The notes under the pieces: generated by a model
What the model was told of the DNA's origin: nothing
The model's database searches: none
What the model saw: only the letters and a program-made list of their open reading frames with translations
Shown here: in pieces, positions 21,965 to 33,902 of the stretch
Position numbering within the stretch: the first letter of the stretch is position 1
Layout of the letters: every line of letters starts with the position of its first letter
Program-made: the position numbers and the translations under genes
Source: Polychytrium aggregatum
Taxonomy: Eukaryota; Chytridiomycota; Chytridiomycetes; Polychytriales
Assembly (NCBI RefSeq): GCF_025602895.1
Contig: NW_026516316.1
Location: 62,001-126,000, forward strand
Direction: 5' to 3'
DNA: 64,000 nucleotides

Positions 21965-22998
21965 ATGTCCGCATCCACATCCTCATCCACGAACAAGGGG
22001 TTTTACTCGTCCAGCGCCGGAGACACCGATTTCCGTCGGAAATGGGACAAGGATGAGTTTGCCGAAAAGGCTCGGCTTCGAGAACAGGGCGCCCTGGAAC
22101 GGGACCAAGAGCTGGAGCGCAAGCGCAAGGGCCTGTCGGCAAAGGCGTCGGCCAAGACAGAGCCCGAGGAGGAAAAGGCGCTGCTGAAGGCCCGAGAGGA
22201 GCGCATCGACTTCACCGTCAACCTCAACAAGACTCAGGTGGTGCAGGTGGCCGTCGGCTCGTCCAAGCAGCCGGGATTCTACTGCGAGGTCTGCGACTGC
22301 ACCGTCAAGGACAACGTCAGCTATCTGGACCACATCAATGGAAAGAAGCGTAGGTGGACTTTGGCGACAATCGGATGCTCTGGCAGGCCCGAAAGCGCCC
22401 TGGCCGGATGCGCAAACACAGCATGCATCTGATCCCATTGTTTGATGCATCACAGATCAGCAAAATCTCGGTATATCCATGAAGGTCGAGCGGTCGACCT
22501 TTGAGCAGGTCAAGGCTCGTCTTGAGGCTCTCAAACGCAAGACAGAGGTTGCATTCGAGGGTGAGTGTGCGCTGGCGGTCGAACCAAACAATGCAGAGCT
22601 GGGCGTTGGCGTTGATGTTGGTGTGGGCTGGTGCATGTATGCGGCATGTGTCTGACATTTCTCTGACTCCATTATCTGCAGATCTGGATACCCGCATTGA
22701 GAAGGCCAAGAAGATGGACGACGAAGAGAGGCGGTTGAAGAAGGAGCGGAAGCGCGAAAAGAAGCAGGCGGTGCTGAAACAGCAACAGGATCTGCAAGAC
22801 AACGACGTTGCGGAGATGATGGGCTTTGGGTGAGTGACTGTGTGAGCTGCTTCGGGGCCGCTGTCGAGATTGATGCTTGAACGAGACTGTGAGCGGTGAC
22901 ATGAGTGGTTTGCAGTGGCAGGGCATCGGGGGACTGTGACGATCCCCGTTCTAACAAACCCGCGCCGATCTAGTGGCTTTGGATCGTCAAAAAAGTGA
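21965..22998 (+). CDS. SNU23: Snu23/ZMAT2-type tri-snRNP zinc-finger protein
   Basis: Exons 21965-22349, 22456-22560, 22682-22829 and 22974-22998; 220 residues. The order is the family's: DFRRKWDKDEFAEKARLRE near the N-terminus, then a charged stretch, then a matrin-type C2H2 finger FYCEVCDCTVKDNVSYLDH..KKHQQNLG whose second His is encoded across intron 1, then VERSTFEQVKARLEALKRK, a Lys/Glu helix and the terminal MMGFGGFGSSKK, whose last eight codons form exon 4. It belongs to the spliceosomal U4/U6.U5 tri-snRNP (B complex). The start ATG at 21965 is the first and gives the normal family length. Confidence 0.95.
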
Positions 22999-23807
22999 GA
23001 TGGGTACCCAAGTTCCATCTGTTCTCGAACTGTCGCTCCGGAGTTATCACTTGGAAGTTATCACTTGGAAGTTGTCTCTGGAGTCGTTTGTCCTTGGCCT
23101 TTTGTTTCCCATGCTCAGGCACTGCTTTGGTCTGGGCCATCGCTCTGCATCGGCGACCTGCCAGGCGTTCCTCCGATGAACTCACCGCTCGGTACCAGGC
23201 ACATCGGGCATAGATGCGTCCATGCGCATGTCTGCGGTCTGACCAGCGCCAAGCCCGGCTCCACAGCCAAGATCGAGATCGCCCGTGGTCGCCAAGCAGT
23301 CGCCGTTCTTGGCCGGCTTGCGCAGATGAGTCTTGGCCACGACCCGCAATACAGAGCCCAACGATTGTCCGCGGCGATTGACACTGAGGCTTTGTGGTTG
23401 TCCTTGGCGTTGGTGTGCCAAGATCTGCCCAGGGACATCATGGCAGCACCGCCAACCCCGGGGTGCACCTGTATCGACATGGTCTCGGGGCACAGCAACA
23501 TCTACACCCATGACAACCCATGCGATGGCATGAACAACCGGCCGTGTTGTCTAGTCCAGTCCAGTCCAGTCCAGTCCAGTCCAGTCCAGTCCAGCCCAGT
23601 CCATCTCCCCACGACCCTTCCCTGCCCTGTGGGTGGTCGCCGCAGTCTGTGCGAGCCCAGTCAGTGGCCCTGACAAAGCGCCAGCCATGGTCTCTGGGCA
23701 ACCAATTTCCAATCCGGCTGGATATTTTGACCCTCGGCTCGCCCGCACCAACCTGCGCATCCTTCGCTGCTGCCGTCCATCTGCCAACCCGTCGATCTAT
23801 AGCCCGA
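22999..23807. other. intergenic, SNU23 to ATG22-like gene
   Basis: About 0.8 kb with no gene recognised. It contains a pentanucleotide array near 23553-23601. Confidence 0.5.
23553..23601. repeat. (CAGTC)n pentanucleotide microsatellite
   Basis: Nine to ten tandem AGTCC units (last one AGCCC) lie in the promoter side of the ATG22-like gene. Reading it in frame produces artefact peptides (SSPVQSSPVQ and WTGLDWTGLD). Confidence 0.95.
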
Positions 23808-26281
23808 ATGTCACTCTCGTCGGCAGCCTTTACCCCAGACAACCAGCCTGTGTCGTCGCGGGAGCTCTGGGGCTACTATGCCTTTTCGTTCGCAGTGAGT
23901 TCTCCATCCCGATTCGCACCGCCGACATTTTGCCGACAAGCGCAAGTGCCATCAGCACGATTGCCCCAGCAGTGGGCCGGGTGCTTCGTCTTTGCCATAA
24001 TCATATCTTGACTATCGCCGCCCCTTGACTCCATCGCTGTTTGATTCCATTGTCGGCATTTGGCTTCATGATCCCTTGGCCCTATCGCACTTTCCTAACG
24101 TTGTTTGCCTGCGCTTCGGCGATTCGCTTTCCAGAGTCAGGGATTCTCGTAAGTAGAATCCAGACCTGCCACCACGCCGCACCCTCAATGGCCGTTGTCT
24201 CGGCTCCATCGTCTGCGTGCCTGCTCCCTTTCCTGTCTCTGGCTCGCCATAACCACAGGCCTGACCCGTTACGATCTCACTTGTCCTCTGCAGAGGCGTC
24301 TCGGTCCTGTTGCTGATGCCCGTCATCGTGCGGGGTCTCGCTGCCGAGGCCGGCTGGGATCGACTGGATCTCTCCAAGCCCTGCGACTACACTGCCGCAA
24401 ACTTTTCGTGCTGTGTCCAATTCGGCTCGAGCTGTGTCGACACAGGCTCCTTCCTGTTGTATCTCAGCTCCTTTGCAACGGTCTGCCAACTGCTGGTCCT
24501 GCTGGCCTTTGGGTCACTCTCGGACTATGGAGGTGGGTGTCTGCGCTGCTTGGGATATTCCTGTCTCGGCCTCTGTCCATCCGGCTGATGGACAAGAGTC
24601 TGTGGATGTTTATTCAGAGCTTGCCGAGCGCCTGTTCGAGCGCCTGTTCGAGCGCCTGTTCGAGCGCCTGTTCGAGCGCCTGTTCGAGCGCCTGTTCGAG
24701 AAGAACCAGGCCTTTGGTTGGCATCGCCTGTGAGCCATAAGGTGTCGAGCCCGGATACTGATACACTCGCTGTTTCGCATCGCCATCGCCCAGCCCACAA
24801 AAAGCGCTTCATGATCCTGTTTTCCTTCCTCGCGATTGCCTGCGGACTCGGCTTTCTCCTCGTTCTGAGCAGCTGTAAGTGCAGGCAACATGCCGCCTTG
24901 GCCGCCAAGCCCCTCTCGGTGGGCACGTCCTGCTCGTCGATGAACACGATGGCATGGCCTATCTGCGTCGTCATTCGTCACTCGCCATCTCATCGCGGCT
25001 CGTTTGCTGTTCGTCATGCTGACACCCTCCGCCTTCCATCGGCTGTGTCCAGCGGGATTCTTCATCGCCGGCATCCTCTATATCCTCTCCTCGGTGATCT
25101 TCACCGGCACTTTTCTGTTCTTCAACTCCTTCCTCCCGATCCTGGCACGGAACCACCCCGAATTCACGGCAAGGGCGTCCAAGGAGAGCACCGATACTGT
25201 CTTTGACCTCGTCGCCAACCGAATCAGCGCCAACACCATGGCCATCGGCTTTGCGGCCGATGTCATTCTCTTTGTCCTGGGGGTGCTGTGCGTGTATCTC
25301 CTGGGCCGGATCCCCCAGCTTCCGACGTCGACGTATCCATCGCAGGTGGCCGTGGCCCTGACCAGCGTTTGGTGGCTGGTGTTCATCTTCTTCACCATCG
25401 CCTGGCTGAAGCCGCGGCCGGGACCGCCGCTGCCCGCTGGAATCAATCCCTGGACCCATTGCGTCAAAAAGATTGGCCGCACGCTCAAGACCGTGGTCTT
25501 CGAGTCCAAGTCGGTTGCACGGTTCCTGATCTCGTGGATCATCTACTCGGACTGCTTCAACACCTGCGGCTCGCTCTCGATCCTGATTGCACAGGAAGAA
25601 TTCGGGGCCAGTCAGATCGAGCTGGTTCTCATCGGCATCGTCGTCAACTTTTCAGCCATCGTGGGTCTCAAGCTCTTTCCTGTGATCCAAAACCTGACCG
25701 GCGCCAGCTCCAAGACCATCATCGTTGCTCAGGCGATTGCGTTCTGTCTCTTTGCCATCTACTGCATAGTCCTGCTCAAGAACAAGTGGGAACTGTGGCT
25801 CTGTGCAGTTTGGTATGGCATCCTCAGCGGGACGGCACAGAGCTTCTGCCGGGTGTTTTACTCGCGCATGATTCCGCCGGGACAAGAAGCCGAGTACTTC
25901 TCGCTGATGTGTAAGTGTCTCGATGCATCCCATCGTCGCAGAGTACGAGCGCACCGTATGCTGTGGAGCAGTGCTCCGTCGGCTCCAATCGTTGCCCCCC
26001 CCCCTTGCGCCGAGGCATCGACTCGTATGTGCGTGTCAATGTGCAGTATTTGCGCCATGCTGGAATGCTCATTGCATATTCAATCGCTCGCAGCGGTAAC
26101 GGCCACGGGTTCCTCGGCTCTGGGTCCCCTGATCGTCGGTGCCATCATCGACTCGTCTGGATCACGGCGCCTGCCGCTGTGGTTCATCTTGGCTTCCTTT
26201 GCGGTCTCGGCCGTCCTGTTTGCCACCATCCAGCCGCCCCATGTCAAACTCGGCAAGGCAGAAGAGGCAGATGTCAACTAG
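23808..26281 (+). CDS. ATG22: Atg22-like MFS permease of the vacuole
   Basis: Six exons: 23808-23894, 24135-24148, 24294-24532, 24794-24874, 25053-25910 and 26094-26281; 488 residues. Joining gives SSRELWGYYAFSFA-SQGFS-GVSVLLLMPVIVRGLA, the family's conserved first membrane segment, so exon 2 is a 14-nt microexon. About eleven or twelve hydrophobic segments follow (for example MILFSFLAIACGLGFLLVL, IAGILYILSSVIFTGTFLFF, IGFAADVILFVLGVLC, VALTSVWWLVFIFFTIAWL, SALGPLIVGAIID). Atg22 proteins export amino acids from the vacuole after autophagic breakdown. A luminal Cys-rich loop (C..C..SSC) follows TM1. An exact 12-bp repeat sits in intron 3. The C-terminus is short and hydrophilic. Confidence 0.9.
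24618..24705. repeat. 12-bp minisatellite in ATG22-like intron 3
   Basis: Seven exact tandem copies of GAGCGCCTGTTC lie within the 24533-24793 intron. Confidence 0.95.
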
Positions 26282-26865
26282 ACGCCTTCTCATCAAGGCG
26301 CTCCGTTTTTGTTTTTTCATGTTTTTGTATTATTTTTATTGTTTTGCTTCGATTCCATCACCAAACGTACATCCACTTGATTGTCCTCCCTTTCCCTGAA
26401 GGCTTGTTTCAATCATCTACAGTCCTGGGAGCTGCCGTCTCGCTCCATGCATCCAACCAGCAAATTCTCTATTTTTGCTGTTCATGGTCCCTCAAACAAC
26501 AAAGGTAGTCTAATTTCAAAAGTCAGTGGGAATATTGAATGTTTCAGTGGTGGCCTTCAGCAGCCCGCAATCCATTCACCATCGTCTCCTGACGGCAGAA
26601 TGCCGAGCACCACGGGCATGTGGACCGCAGGCCAGCCGTGGGAACTTGCCACCGCTACAGAAGCAGCCGGTTTGGTTGGCTGGTTCGAGTGCACCTTGAG
26701 CAGATCTCGCTTTTCTTGGCCGCCCTCCACCCGGCACTGTTCGGTCTTGGTCGGTGTTTTGCATCTGCGTCTGCATCTCGGAGCCATCCAAAGCGCTGGT
26801 CAGCCATCTCCGTTCGCCTGCCCGCACGTACCAAGTCACTCGCACGCAGTTGATCTTCAAGCACA
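26282..26865. other. intergenic, ATG22-like to SmG
   Basis: AT-richer start (26300-26345) likely belongs to the ATG22-like 3' untranslated region. No other gene is seen. Confidence 0.5.
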
Positions 26866-27931
26866 ATGAGCAAGCCCCCGGTTCCAGAGCTGAAAAAGTA
26901 AGGCGCCATCGCTGGCTTCCGTGGATCTCCTGGCCATCGTCACCGCCGAGCTCTCGCTGCCATGCTTCATGCTTCCGGGGCTGTGCTGCGGCAGTATGTC
27001 CGTGGTATTGCTGCTCGAACTATGGCTGATCTCCCAGCGTATGGTTTGACGGTTGGATGACGGCTGGATAGCGCCTTCGATCCCGATCTCGAGCGTCTCC
27101 AACACCTTGGATGATGGATATATACGTTTATAAGGGAGGCCGGCGATCGCTTCCGTTCGAATTCCAGATCAACCGTAATGTGCTACCCGAGTCGCTGGAT
27201 GTCCTCGGCTAACCGGCCATGGACACCTTTCCTTGCTCCGCCGTTGCATCTGAGCAGATACCTCGATAAGCGCCTCCACATCGGACTGAACGGCAGCCGC
27301 AAGATCACTGGCATTTTGAGAGGTAAGACTGAGGCTGGTAGCCCGAGGTTTGGATCTGGCCATGGTGCCATACGGGACGCTGAAATTGCGGGGAGAGGAC
27401 TTGGAAACATAGAAGCGGCTTGGGTACACTCGAGCAGCTGCACGATTTGGCGGTCGCATACGCAGAGCAAGGCCAGTGGTGCGGCTCTGCCGACGCAGTC
27501 GTATGCCTGCTGAGTGACGTGGTCCCAATCCAAATGCGGGCTCCGAACCGAGCCGTATCCCGAAACCGGTCCTGTATAATCCGAACTTTGCCCGTGTGCT
27601 GTGACTGATTTGTTGTTGGTGATATGTACGTCTTGCCAGGATTTGACACCTTCATGAACCTGGTCCTCGATGACGTCGTTGAGGAGGTTTCTGCAACCGA
27701 ACGACACAACATCGGCATGGTGGTAAGTCTTTCGGACAGCAGGAGGGGGGTGCACGATCGAGCCAGGCTCGCGGTGTGCTTGTGTGGGGATGGCATGACC
27801 ATGGGTTTGCTGCCTGAGCGGGAAACGTGTACACATCGACTCACCGATTCGACCTGCATTTGCGGCTGGTGATCTAGGTGGTCCGCGGAAACTCAGTGAC
27901 CGTCATGGAGGCATTAGAGAAGATAAATTGA
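26866..27931 (+). CDS. SNRPG: small nuclear ribonucleoprotein G (SmG)
   Basis: Four exons: 26866-26897, 27258-27322, 27640-27722 and 27878-27931; 77 residues, the normal SmG length. The joined protein reads MSKPPVPELKKYLDKRLHIG, then LNGSRKITGILRGFDTFMNL (Sm1 motif), then VLDDVVEE..ERHNIGMVVVRGNSVT (Sm2 motif) and VMEALEKIN. SmG is one of the seven Sm proteins that ring the Sm site of spliceosomal U1, U2, U4 and U5 snRNAs. It lies between ATG22-like and L26 genes on the same strand. No single open frame exceeds 83 codons, so the gene is easily missed. Confidence 0.96.
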
Positions 27932-28170
27932 GGAGCCAAACTCATTTCTTTGCCGTGTCAGGGCAACTCCATTTTGGTTCCTGGACCAACACCTCACCCC
28001 TCCTTGTGTGTTCTCCATCCCGCCACAATACTCATAAGGGCGAAATACACATGCTGTGGCCAACATCTCATGAGTGCCATCGAGCGAAGGCGGCCGGCTG
28101 GATGCTGCGTGGGTGGACCGGGGAGGGGAAGCGACATCAGATTGCACCGCACCGACAACAGCCAGGGCGG

Positions 28171-28206
<36 letters not shown>

Positions 28207-28333
28207 GTGGCTTTGTCCACGTGACGCGCTGTCTCGCCGCGGCAAACGAAAGTCTTGTCGGTTGGGCAATTCTGTTTGGTCTCCCTCTCCACCGTCCCTC
28301 TGACTTTCGATTAGTGTAAGGGTTCAAACAGCC
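27932..28333. other. intergenic with CA microsatellite
   Basis: 402 bp between SmG and the L26 start. It contains a (CA)16 tract at 28171-28204, which would fall about 130 bp before the L26 ATG. No gene is seen. Confidence 0.5.
28171..28204. repeat. (CA)n microsatellite
   Basis: Sixteen or so uninterrupted CA dinucleotides. Confidence 0.97.
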
Positions 28334-29852
28334 ATGGCCTCCTTCTCTACAACTGGTAAAGATATCCGTCCGTCCATCCATCCATCCATCCGCCCATCCA
28401 TCCATCCGCCCATCCATCCGTCCATCCATCTATCTATCTATCTATCTATTCGTCTGTTGCTCGTGTTGGCTGGCAAAATGGCATGTCTGGTCAGCGGTCA
28501 GGTCGGTCGGTCAGTCGGCCGGCGTCACATTACGTCAAGGCGATTCGCCCACTTCGATGTCTCAAGCCTCTCCTCCGCCGTATCTGGATTCGAGCCTCGA
28601 TACACCGATACTGCGTCCACTGCGAACCATACCGGTGTCCCAATCTCTCAAGCATCAGCTTCGCTGGAGGAGAGGCCGATCCCCTCCCTTTTGCCCAATA
28701 GCTCCGCTGCGTGGTGTCAACGACCGCAGTAGACCAACCGGAGGCGCAGTGTTCGGCCGTGCAGTGTGTCTTGAAGTAGAGGATCGGGTCACTCTCGACC
28801 GGCAACTGGCAGATCACGGACACAGACTACTCGATCTCGAGCCAGAATCGTCATCAACCGACCAGCCAATCGACAAGCCGACCGACCAGCCGACCGACCA
28901 GAGCCTCAGCGGATGGTTTTGCCGCCTTGACCAGGATGAGCGTCGCCCGATTATTGGGCTTTCTCGGTGTGTTCTGAACCATCGCTAACCATGTTCCTGT
29001 GATGCTTGTTTTGTCTCTCGTTGGCCGGCCCCCGGATACTGCCCACTCGCAACATAACTGCTGGATCGAATGTGTTTGTGGATCAACGCTTGTTTTGAAT
29101 CTATTTCGACCCTCGTCAATGCTTGCGGAATGTGGACGAAACCCTTCGACGGTGGCTGGATTGTTTATGGATGGACCATCGCCTCGGACTGTTTGATCTC
29201 GACGGATGCACGAACCCGCAGTTTCCTCCAGCAGACGCAAGAGCCGCAAGGCCCACTTCTCTGCCCCCTCCAGCGCCAGACGCGTCATCATGAGCGCTGG
29301 TCTGTCCAAGGAGCTCCGTGAGAAGTACCGTGTGCGTATACATGCTCTCGTAGCCCGACCTTCACTCTGCACTCAGCGGCACACAATCACTGGATGGTTT
29401 GCCCGACTGGGCTATCCTCCCACACTGGCGAAGGACGGGATGAAGATCGATGCTGACTTGTTTGTTTTCCTTTGATCAGGTCCGCTCCCTCCCCGTCCGC
29501 CAGGATGACGAGGTCCAGATTGTCCGCGGTACCCACAAGGGCCGTGAGGGCAAGGTCACTGCCGTCTACCGCAGAAAGTGGGTCATCTACATCGAGAAGA
29601 TCAACAAGGAGAAGGTCAATGGTAAGACGGCTGGCGTTTTCCTTTCGGGTCCTGCAGGCGCTGGCTCGTAGAATTGGTTGGCTCGTTGGTGCATTGTCCG
29701 TCAGCGTACTGACATTGCGACTCTGCCCCGCGGTTGCAGGCCAATCCGTTCCCATCCCCATTAGCCCCTCCAACGTTGTCATCACCAAGCCCAGAATGGA
29801 CAAGGATCGCAAGAACCTTATCGAGCGCAAGGCTGCCCCCAGAAAGGCTTAA
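28334..29852 (+). CDS. RPL26: 60S ribosomal protein L26 (uL24)
   Basis: Exons 28334-28355, 29222-29331, 29480-29621 and 29740-29852; 128 residues. Exons 2-4 are certain: [40 protein letters not shown], the KOW motif [39 protein letters not shown] and [20 protein letters not shown]. Exon 1 (22 nt, MASFSTT plus one base) is inferred from an ATG with a GTAAAG donor in the right phase; it leaves an 866-nt first intron holding CCAT/CTAT microsatellites. uL24 binds 5.8S/28S rRNA near the exit tunnel. The C-terminal tail is shorter than in animals. Confidence 0.92.
28366..28450. repeat. (CCAT)n and (CTAT)n microsatellite in L26 intron 1
   Basis: Interrupted CCAT/CCGC units pass into five CTAT units, 10 bp after the proposed exon 1 donor. 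Confidence 0.93.
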
Positions 29853-30724
29853 GGTTCGTCCGCCGGATCCATCCCTCGATGGCCTTTGCCTGTCAAGCCG
29901 ATCTGAGCCGCTTTGCCTGTCCCTCAGAGCATAGCACGAGTCTTTCAACGATGCTGACGCAACGGATACCGCTCTCCTCTTGGTGCTGCTCCGACCTGAT
30001 CCTCTCCACGAATGACTCGATTGCAAACTTCAGCTGTCTGATGTAACGGCTAATAAAGGAACGGATTACATTGTCTTTGAGAGAAAGCGAGCTCCACACC
30101 AGACCAGACCAAACCAGACCCAGACCCCCGGGCGGATGAGGCAAACTGGGGCAGTGATCATCGTCGTCTGGCGATCTGGCAGTTGTGGTCACTGTTGCTC
30201 AACCGTGATCGATCCGGCTGCTGGGCGCCAGCCAGGGTTTTGTATCATCGTCAGTTTCCGAGCCAAACTCTCTGGTGCCAAGCTCCTCCGTCTAAATGAA
30301 CAAAGCCCAGCCACACAGTTGATCTAGAGACCGAGCTAGCTTTGTATAATGATGTATTAGATTGGCAGGGTGGCTTGGATCGCGTCTGTATGATGTTGAT
30401 CTGTGCGGGGAGCGACCGAGTTGAGGAGGTGGTGTGGCCTTTGGGCCCGGAAATGCTGGACGAGCCTCGACCGAGGGCAACTTTTGGCTTGCGGTCACCG
30501 ACTTGCCATGGCGCCGTTGGCTGCTGCTGCTGCTGTTATGGCTGTTGTCGCTTGTGGTGGTTTATGGGTTGCTGTTGCGAAGGGGCCACTGTTCCGAATC
30601 GCTGACTGAGTTCTCTGCCTTTGGATCAATCGGAAGCCTCAAGAGTCGGCTCGGCAGCAAACGCAGGACACAAGCCCGTCTTCTCCCTGAAAACGAACAC
30701 ATCCTCGGCGCTGGGGCCCAGACT
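29853..30724. other. convergent intergenic gap
   Basis: About 0.87 kb between the L26 stop and the transporter stop. It holds the L26 poly(A) signal; the rest is non-coding as far as I can see. Confidence 0.5.
30052..30057 (+). terminator. polyadenylation signal of L26
   Basis: AATAAA lies 200 bp after the L26 stop codon. Confidence 0.6.
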
Positions 30725-32673
30725 CTAAAAGGCCGACACCATCACGACTCCAACCAAGAGCACCAGCGCCCCAAAGACCCGGACGTACGAGGCGCGCTGG
30801 ACCTTGAAGCCCATCCAGCCCAGGTGGTCCAGGACCATGGCGGCAATGATTTGGGCGACAATGTTGGTGCCCAGATTGGTGGCTGCCCCAAGAAGCGGAA
30901 TCAGAAAGGTGATCGATAGCACATAGCCGGAGCCGATGAGACCGCCGATCCAGATCCACCATGGCGAGGCTGAGGATTGCATGGTAAGTCGATGCAAGAG
31001 TGCCAGCGTGGAGCATTTGATGCCACAAGTCGTTGATATAGACGGCAACGGCAATGGCAGCGGCAATGGCAAGGGCAATGGCAAGGGCAATGGCAAGGGC
31101 GACGACAAGAACAGCGATGCCATAGCCATGGTGAATGTGTTAGTGATGGTGCATATGGCCGGGGTCGCTGCTCATCCGGCCAGCTACCGGCATCAACGCA
31201 AGTGCATCAGCGGCCCGCTTACTTGTAATGAGCTCCTTCAGATTCAGTGCCTTGCGACCGTTCGGCTCAAAGAACCAGTATATGGGAATCAGAACGTCCC
31301 CAAACACAAAGTTGTATAGGGCCGAGAACCCGGGGGTCGTCATGGTTCCCATGTACCCGCTCACACCGGCCTGAAAAGCCAGGGCGGCCCCGGCCAGGAA
31401 GGCCCCGGTCAGCAGGGCGGCGGACCAAACCCAGTCGATCCTTTCGGCAAGCTCGGGAACGGGCGCATTGGTGTCTTGGACTTCAAGGTCGGCCTGGTTG
31501 GCCTGGTCGAGCTGACCGACCGGCTTTGCTTGCTCCAAGGCCGCCGATGCTTTGGATCGATGTCGGTGGGTGATGCGGTACACCATCGAGTCGCCATACA
31601 TGACCAGAGTCACTCCGGCCACCGACAGGACGATGCCTACGATCCGCCCCGGGGCCGCCGTGTGCTGGGGAAGACCAATGAGGCCATAATGGTCCAGGAT
31701 GACGGCAGTCGCCAGCTGGGCCGCCACGATGACGCCGAGGCAGGCGGCGGCACCGAGACGAGGAGCCAGGACGGTGATGGCGCCGACGTAGTAGAGACCG
31801 AGTGGGCCGCCGGCCCATGCCCACCAGGGAATTGCATCTGTGCGGGAACAGAGGCGGGCTTTTGGTGAGGAAGATTGTTGCAGAGGGGCAGCCTGGGTTG
31901 ACGTGGAGGACCGCTTGCCCGAGGACCCATCGCACATCCAAGGGTCCACCAACGCCTTATCAGAGGCTCATCGATGGTCCGTTGATGGCTCATCGGCGTT
32001 CTCGAGGCGGCTGTCGATCGTCGCTGAACTGCGTCCCAGCCATCATCACAAATGTCCGAATGAGGGACACTGGGATCGCGCCGTGAATTGCTCCGCTCGG
32101 GCTGAGCAGCACCATCCCTGAAACCCGAGCACCCATCAGCACCGACAGGGACGAGGGATGCCATCGGGCCTTCGAAAATGCCACCAGAGTCTCGGGCATC
32201 CCATCGGAGCCCTCAAGGACTCCGCTGGAATCCAATGCGGACGCAGAGCCGAGCAGCACGGCGGCGGGTTTGGCAGCAGCGCTTACTTGCTCCAATCGAG
32301 TCCAGGGTATTGATGCGCTGGCCGCCCTGGATCTCCACGAGCCAGTAGATGATGCACGGCACTGTTCCAGAGAGAAAGCTCCACAGCACCGCCGAAGACG
32401 ACGACTTTGATCGGTTGCCGAGCGAGCTGTTGGCTCCAGCCTGGAAGGCAAGCAAGGCGCCTGGGTCAAGGTTTGTCGGTCCGTTTCCAAAGGCATATGT
32501 CCAGTTTAGTGAGGGAGAGAGAGGGAGAACGAAAGGATGAGAATGAGAGCAAAGTCGCGGCCCATGTCGAGGCGGTCGTTACAGGCTAAAGTGCGATTCA
32601 CCGGCCGGAGGCATCCCGAAGCGCTATGCATCTTACCAACTATGACAGAGATGCAAATCGTCCAGCTCACCAT
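30725..32673 (-). CDS. DMT-superfamily transporter with two fused YdcZ (DUF606) units
   Basis: Exons 32673-32637, 32460-32287, 31837-31223 and 30969-30725; 356 residues in about ten membrane segments. The protein is an internal duplication. Unit 1 has LLAFQAGANSSLGNRSKSS, then IPWWAWAGGPLGLYYVGAI and LGVIVAAQLATAVILDHYG. Unit 2 has ALAFQAGVSGYMGTMTTPG, then PWWIWIGGLIGSGYVLSIT and LGTNIVAQIIAAMVLDHLG. Bacterial YdcZ proteins are single four- to five-TM units, so this is a fused dimer-like version. The two units are linked by a polar loop (HRHRSKASAALEQAKPVGQL). The substrate is unknown. The start is the ATG giving SWTICISVIVGALL as first helix. Intron 3 contains a GGCAAT-type repeat. Confidence 0.85.
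31042..31101. repeat. GGCAAYGGCAAG hexanucleotide/12-bp repeat in transporter intron 3
   Basis: Tandem GGCAAT/GGCAAG/GGCAGC units lie between transporter exons 3 and 4; read on the minus strand they yield an artefact LPLPLPLP peptide. Confidence 0.9.
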
Positions 32674-33597
32674 GCTGTCGATGATGCGGAGCTCGAAGCA
32701 GGGGGTGGGCGATCAGAGATGCTTGACTGAGAGAGATTCAGGGAAGTAGCCCGTGAAATGGAGGCTTGGGTAGAGCACTTGCGGGCTCGGATTGAACTGG
32801 GGTAAGGGCGTGGTTGGTGAATGGGTTGATCTGGCGGATGGGTTGATCGCCTGAGCAACAGAATCGGATGGCTGGATATACAGACGGATGGCGGGTTGCT
32901 TCCAGGACAGATGGATGGCGGGCGACGAGATGGATGGCGATGTGGACAAAGCCTGGATGGCAGAGATGGCAAGGATGGCTGAGGCGGTGGAGGGCGTTGG
33001 TCTGCTGGTGCCGCACATGAGCACCGACGGATCCTCTGGAACGAGCCGCCGATGGCAGCCGGGCGATGCGGAGGGCTGTCAGAGGGACTACTGGTCGGCC
33101 CAGCCAGGAGCGCAGAGCCCGAGCGCAGGGGTCGGGGATTTAATGCAGAGAGCGGAGCGAGATGTCAAACGGCCAGTCGTTAAACTCAGCGATAATCAGA
33201 GGTCGGATGGCCAACAACACTCGGCTTTCAGTCTCGACTGGACTGATATGGGTCTCTGACGACGGCTGGTTCTGCTCAAGGCCAGTGGGTGTTGGACGCC
33301 GGGCGACGACAGCCCCTCCGGACGACGACAGCCGCTCTCCAATCTCCATCGCTGCGGTGCTCTGCGAACGTCATTCCAAATGTTATTTCGGATGTTGCAG
33401 CACTTTCCCGGCTGAGGCGGTGTGTATGTCCATGGTCCATGTCTATCAGCGCTCTCGAAACACACGAGCGATATATTAGCTGCATCTGTCGCTGATCTGG
33501 AAAGCACGAACGAAGCCGAGCGGGTTTCCGCGGAGGCCGTCCGTCGTCAAGACAGAGTCGCATTCACTCATATCGATGGCGGGCTCGCACACTGCGC

Positions 33598-33640
<43 letters not shown>

Positions 33641-33641
33641 G
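33598..33641. repeat. (CAT)n trinucleotide microsatellite
   Basis: About fourteen exact ATC/CAT repeats; both strands give artefact Ile or Asp runs. Confidence 0.97.
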
Positions 33642-33902
33642 CCGTAGCGCTCAGGGCCGCCACTGCCCATTGATGAATATCCAAATGACGAGATCGTGGC
33701 GGACATAATAAGCTATCATCTCTATCAGCGCGATACGATCCCCCGGCAGCGACCATGGTACACCACGGTAGCAGGGGATAGTGGGTCGCTGAGACCAGGC
33801 CGAGATATTTGCTCTTCCCAAGTTTGCAAACGAACAGCCGAGATGAGGGCTCAGAGTCCGGATCGACAAGGGGTCGTATAGCGGGTGCGAAGAAAGCGGG
33901 AA

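Noticed and set aside
27183-27859. Minus-strand frames of 180-217 codons
   Set aside because: They are antisense to the SmG exons and introns; no domain.
27972-28470. Minus-strand frame with Cys-Val run and His/Asp repeats
   Set aside because: It is the translation of the CA and CCAT microsatellites.
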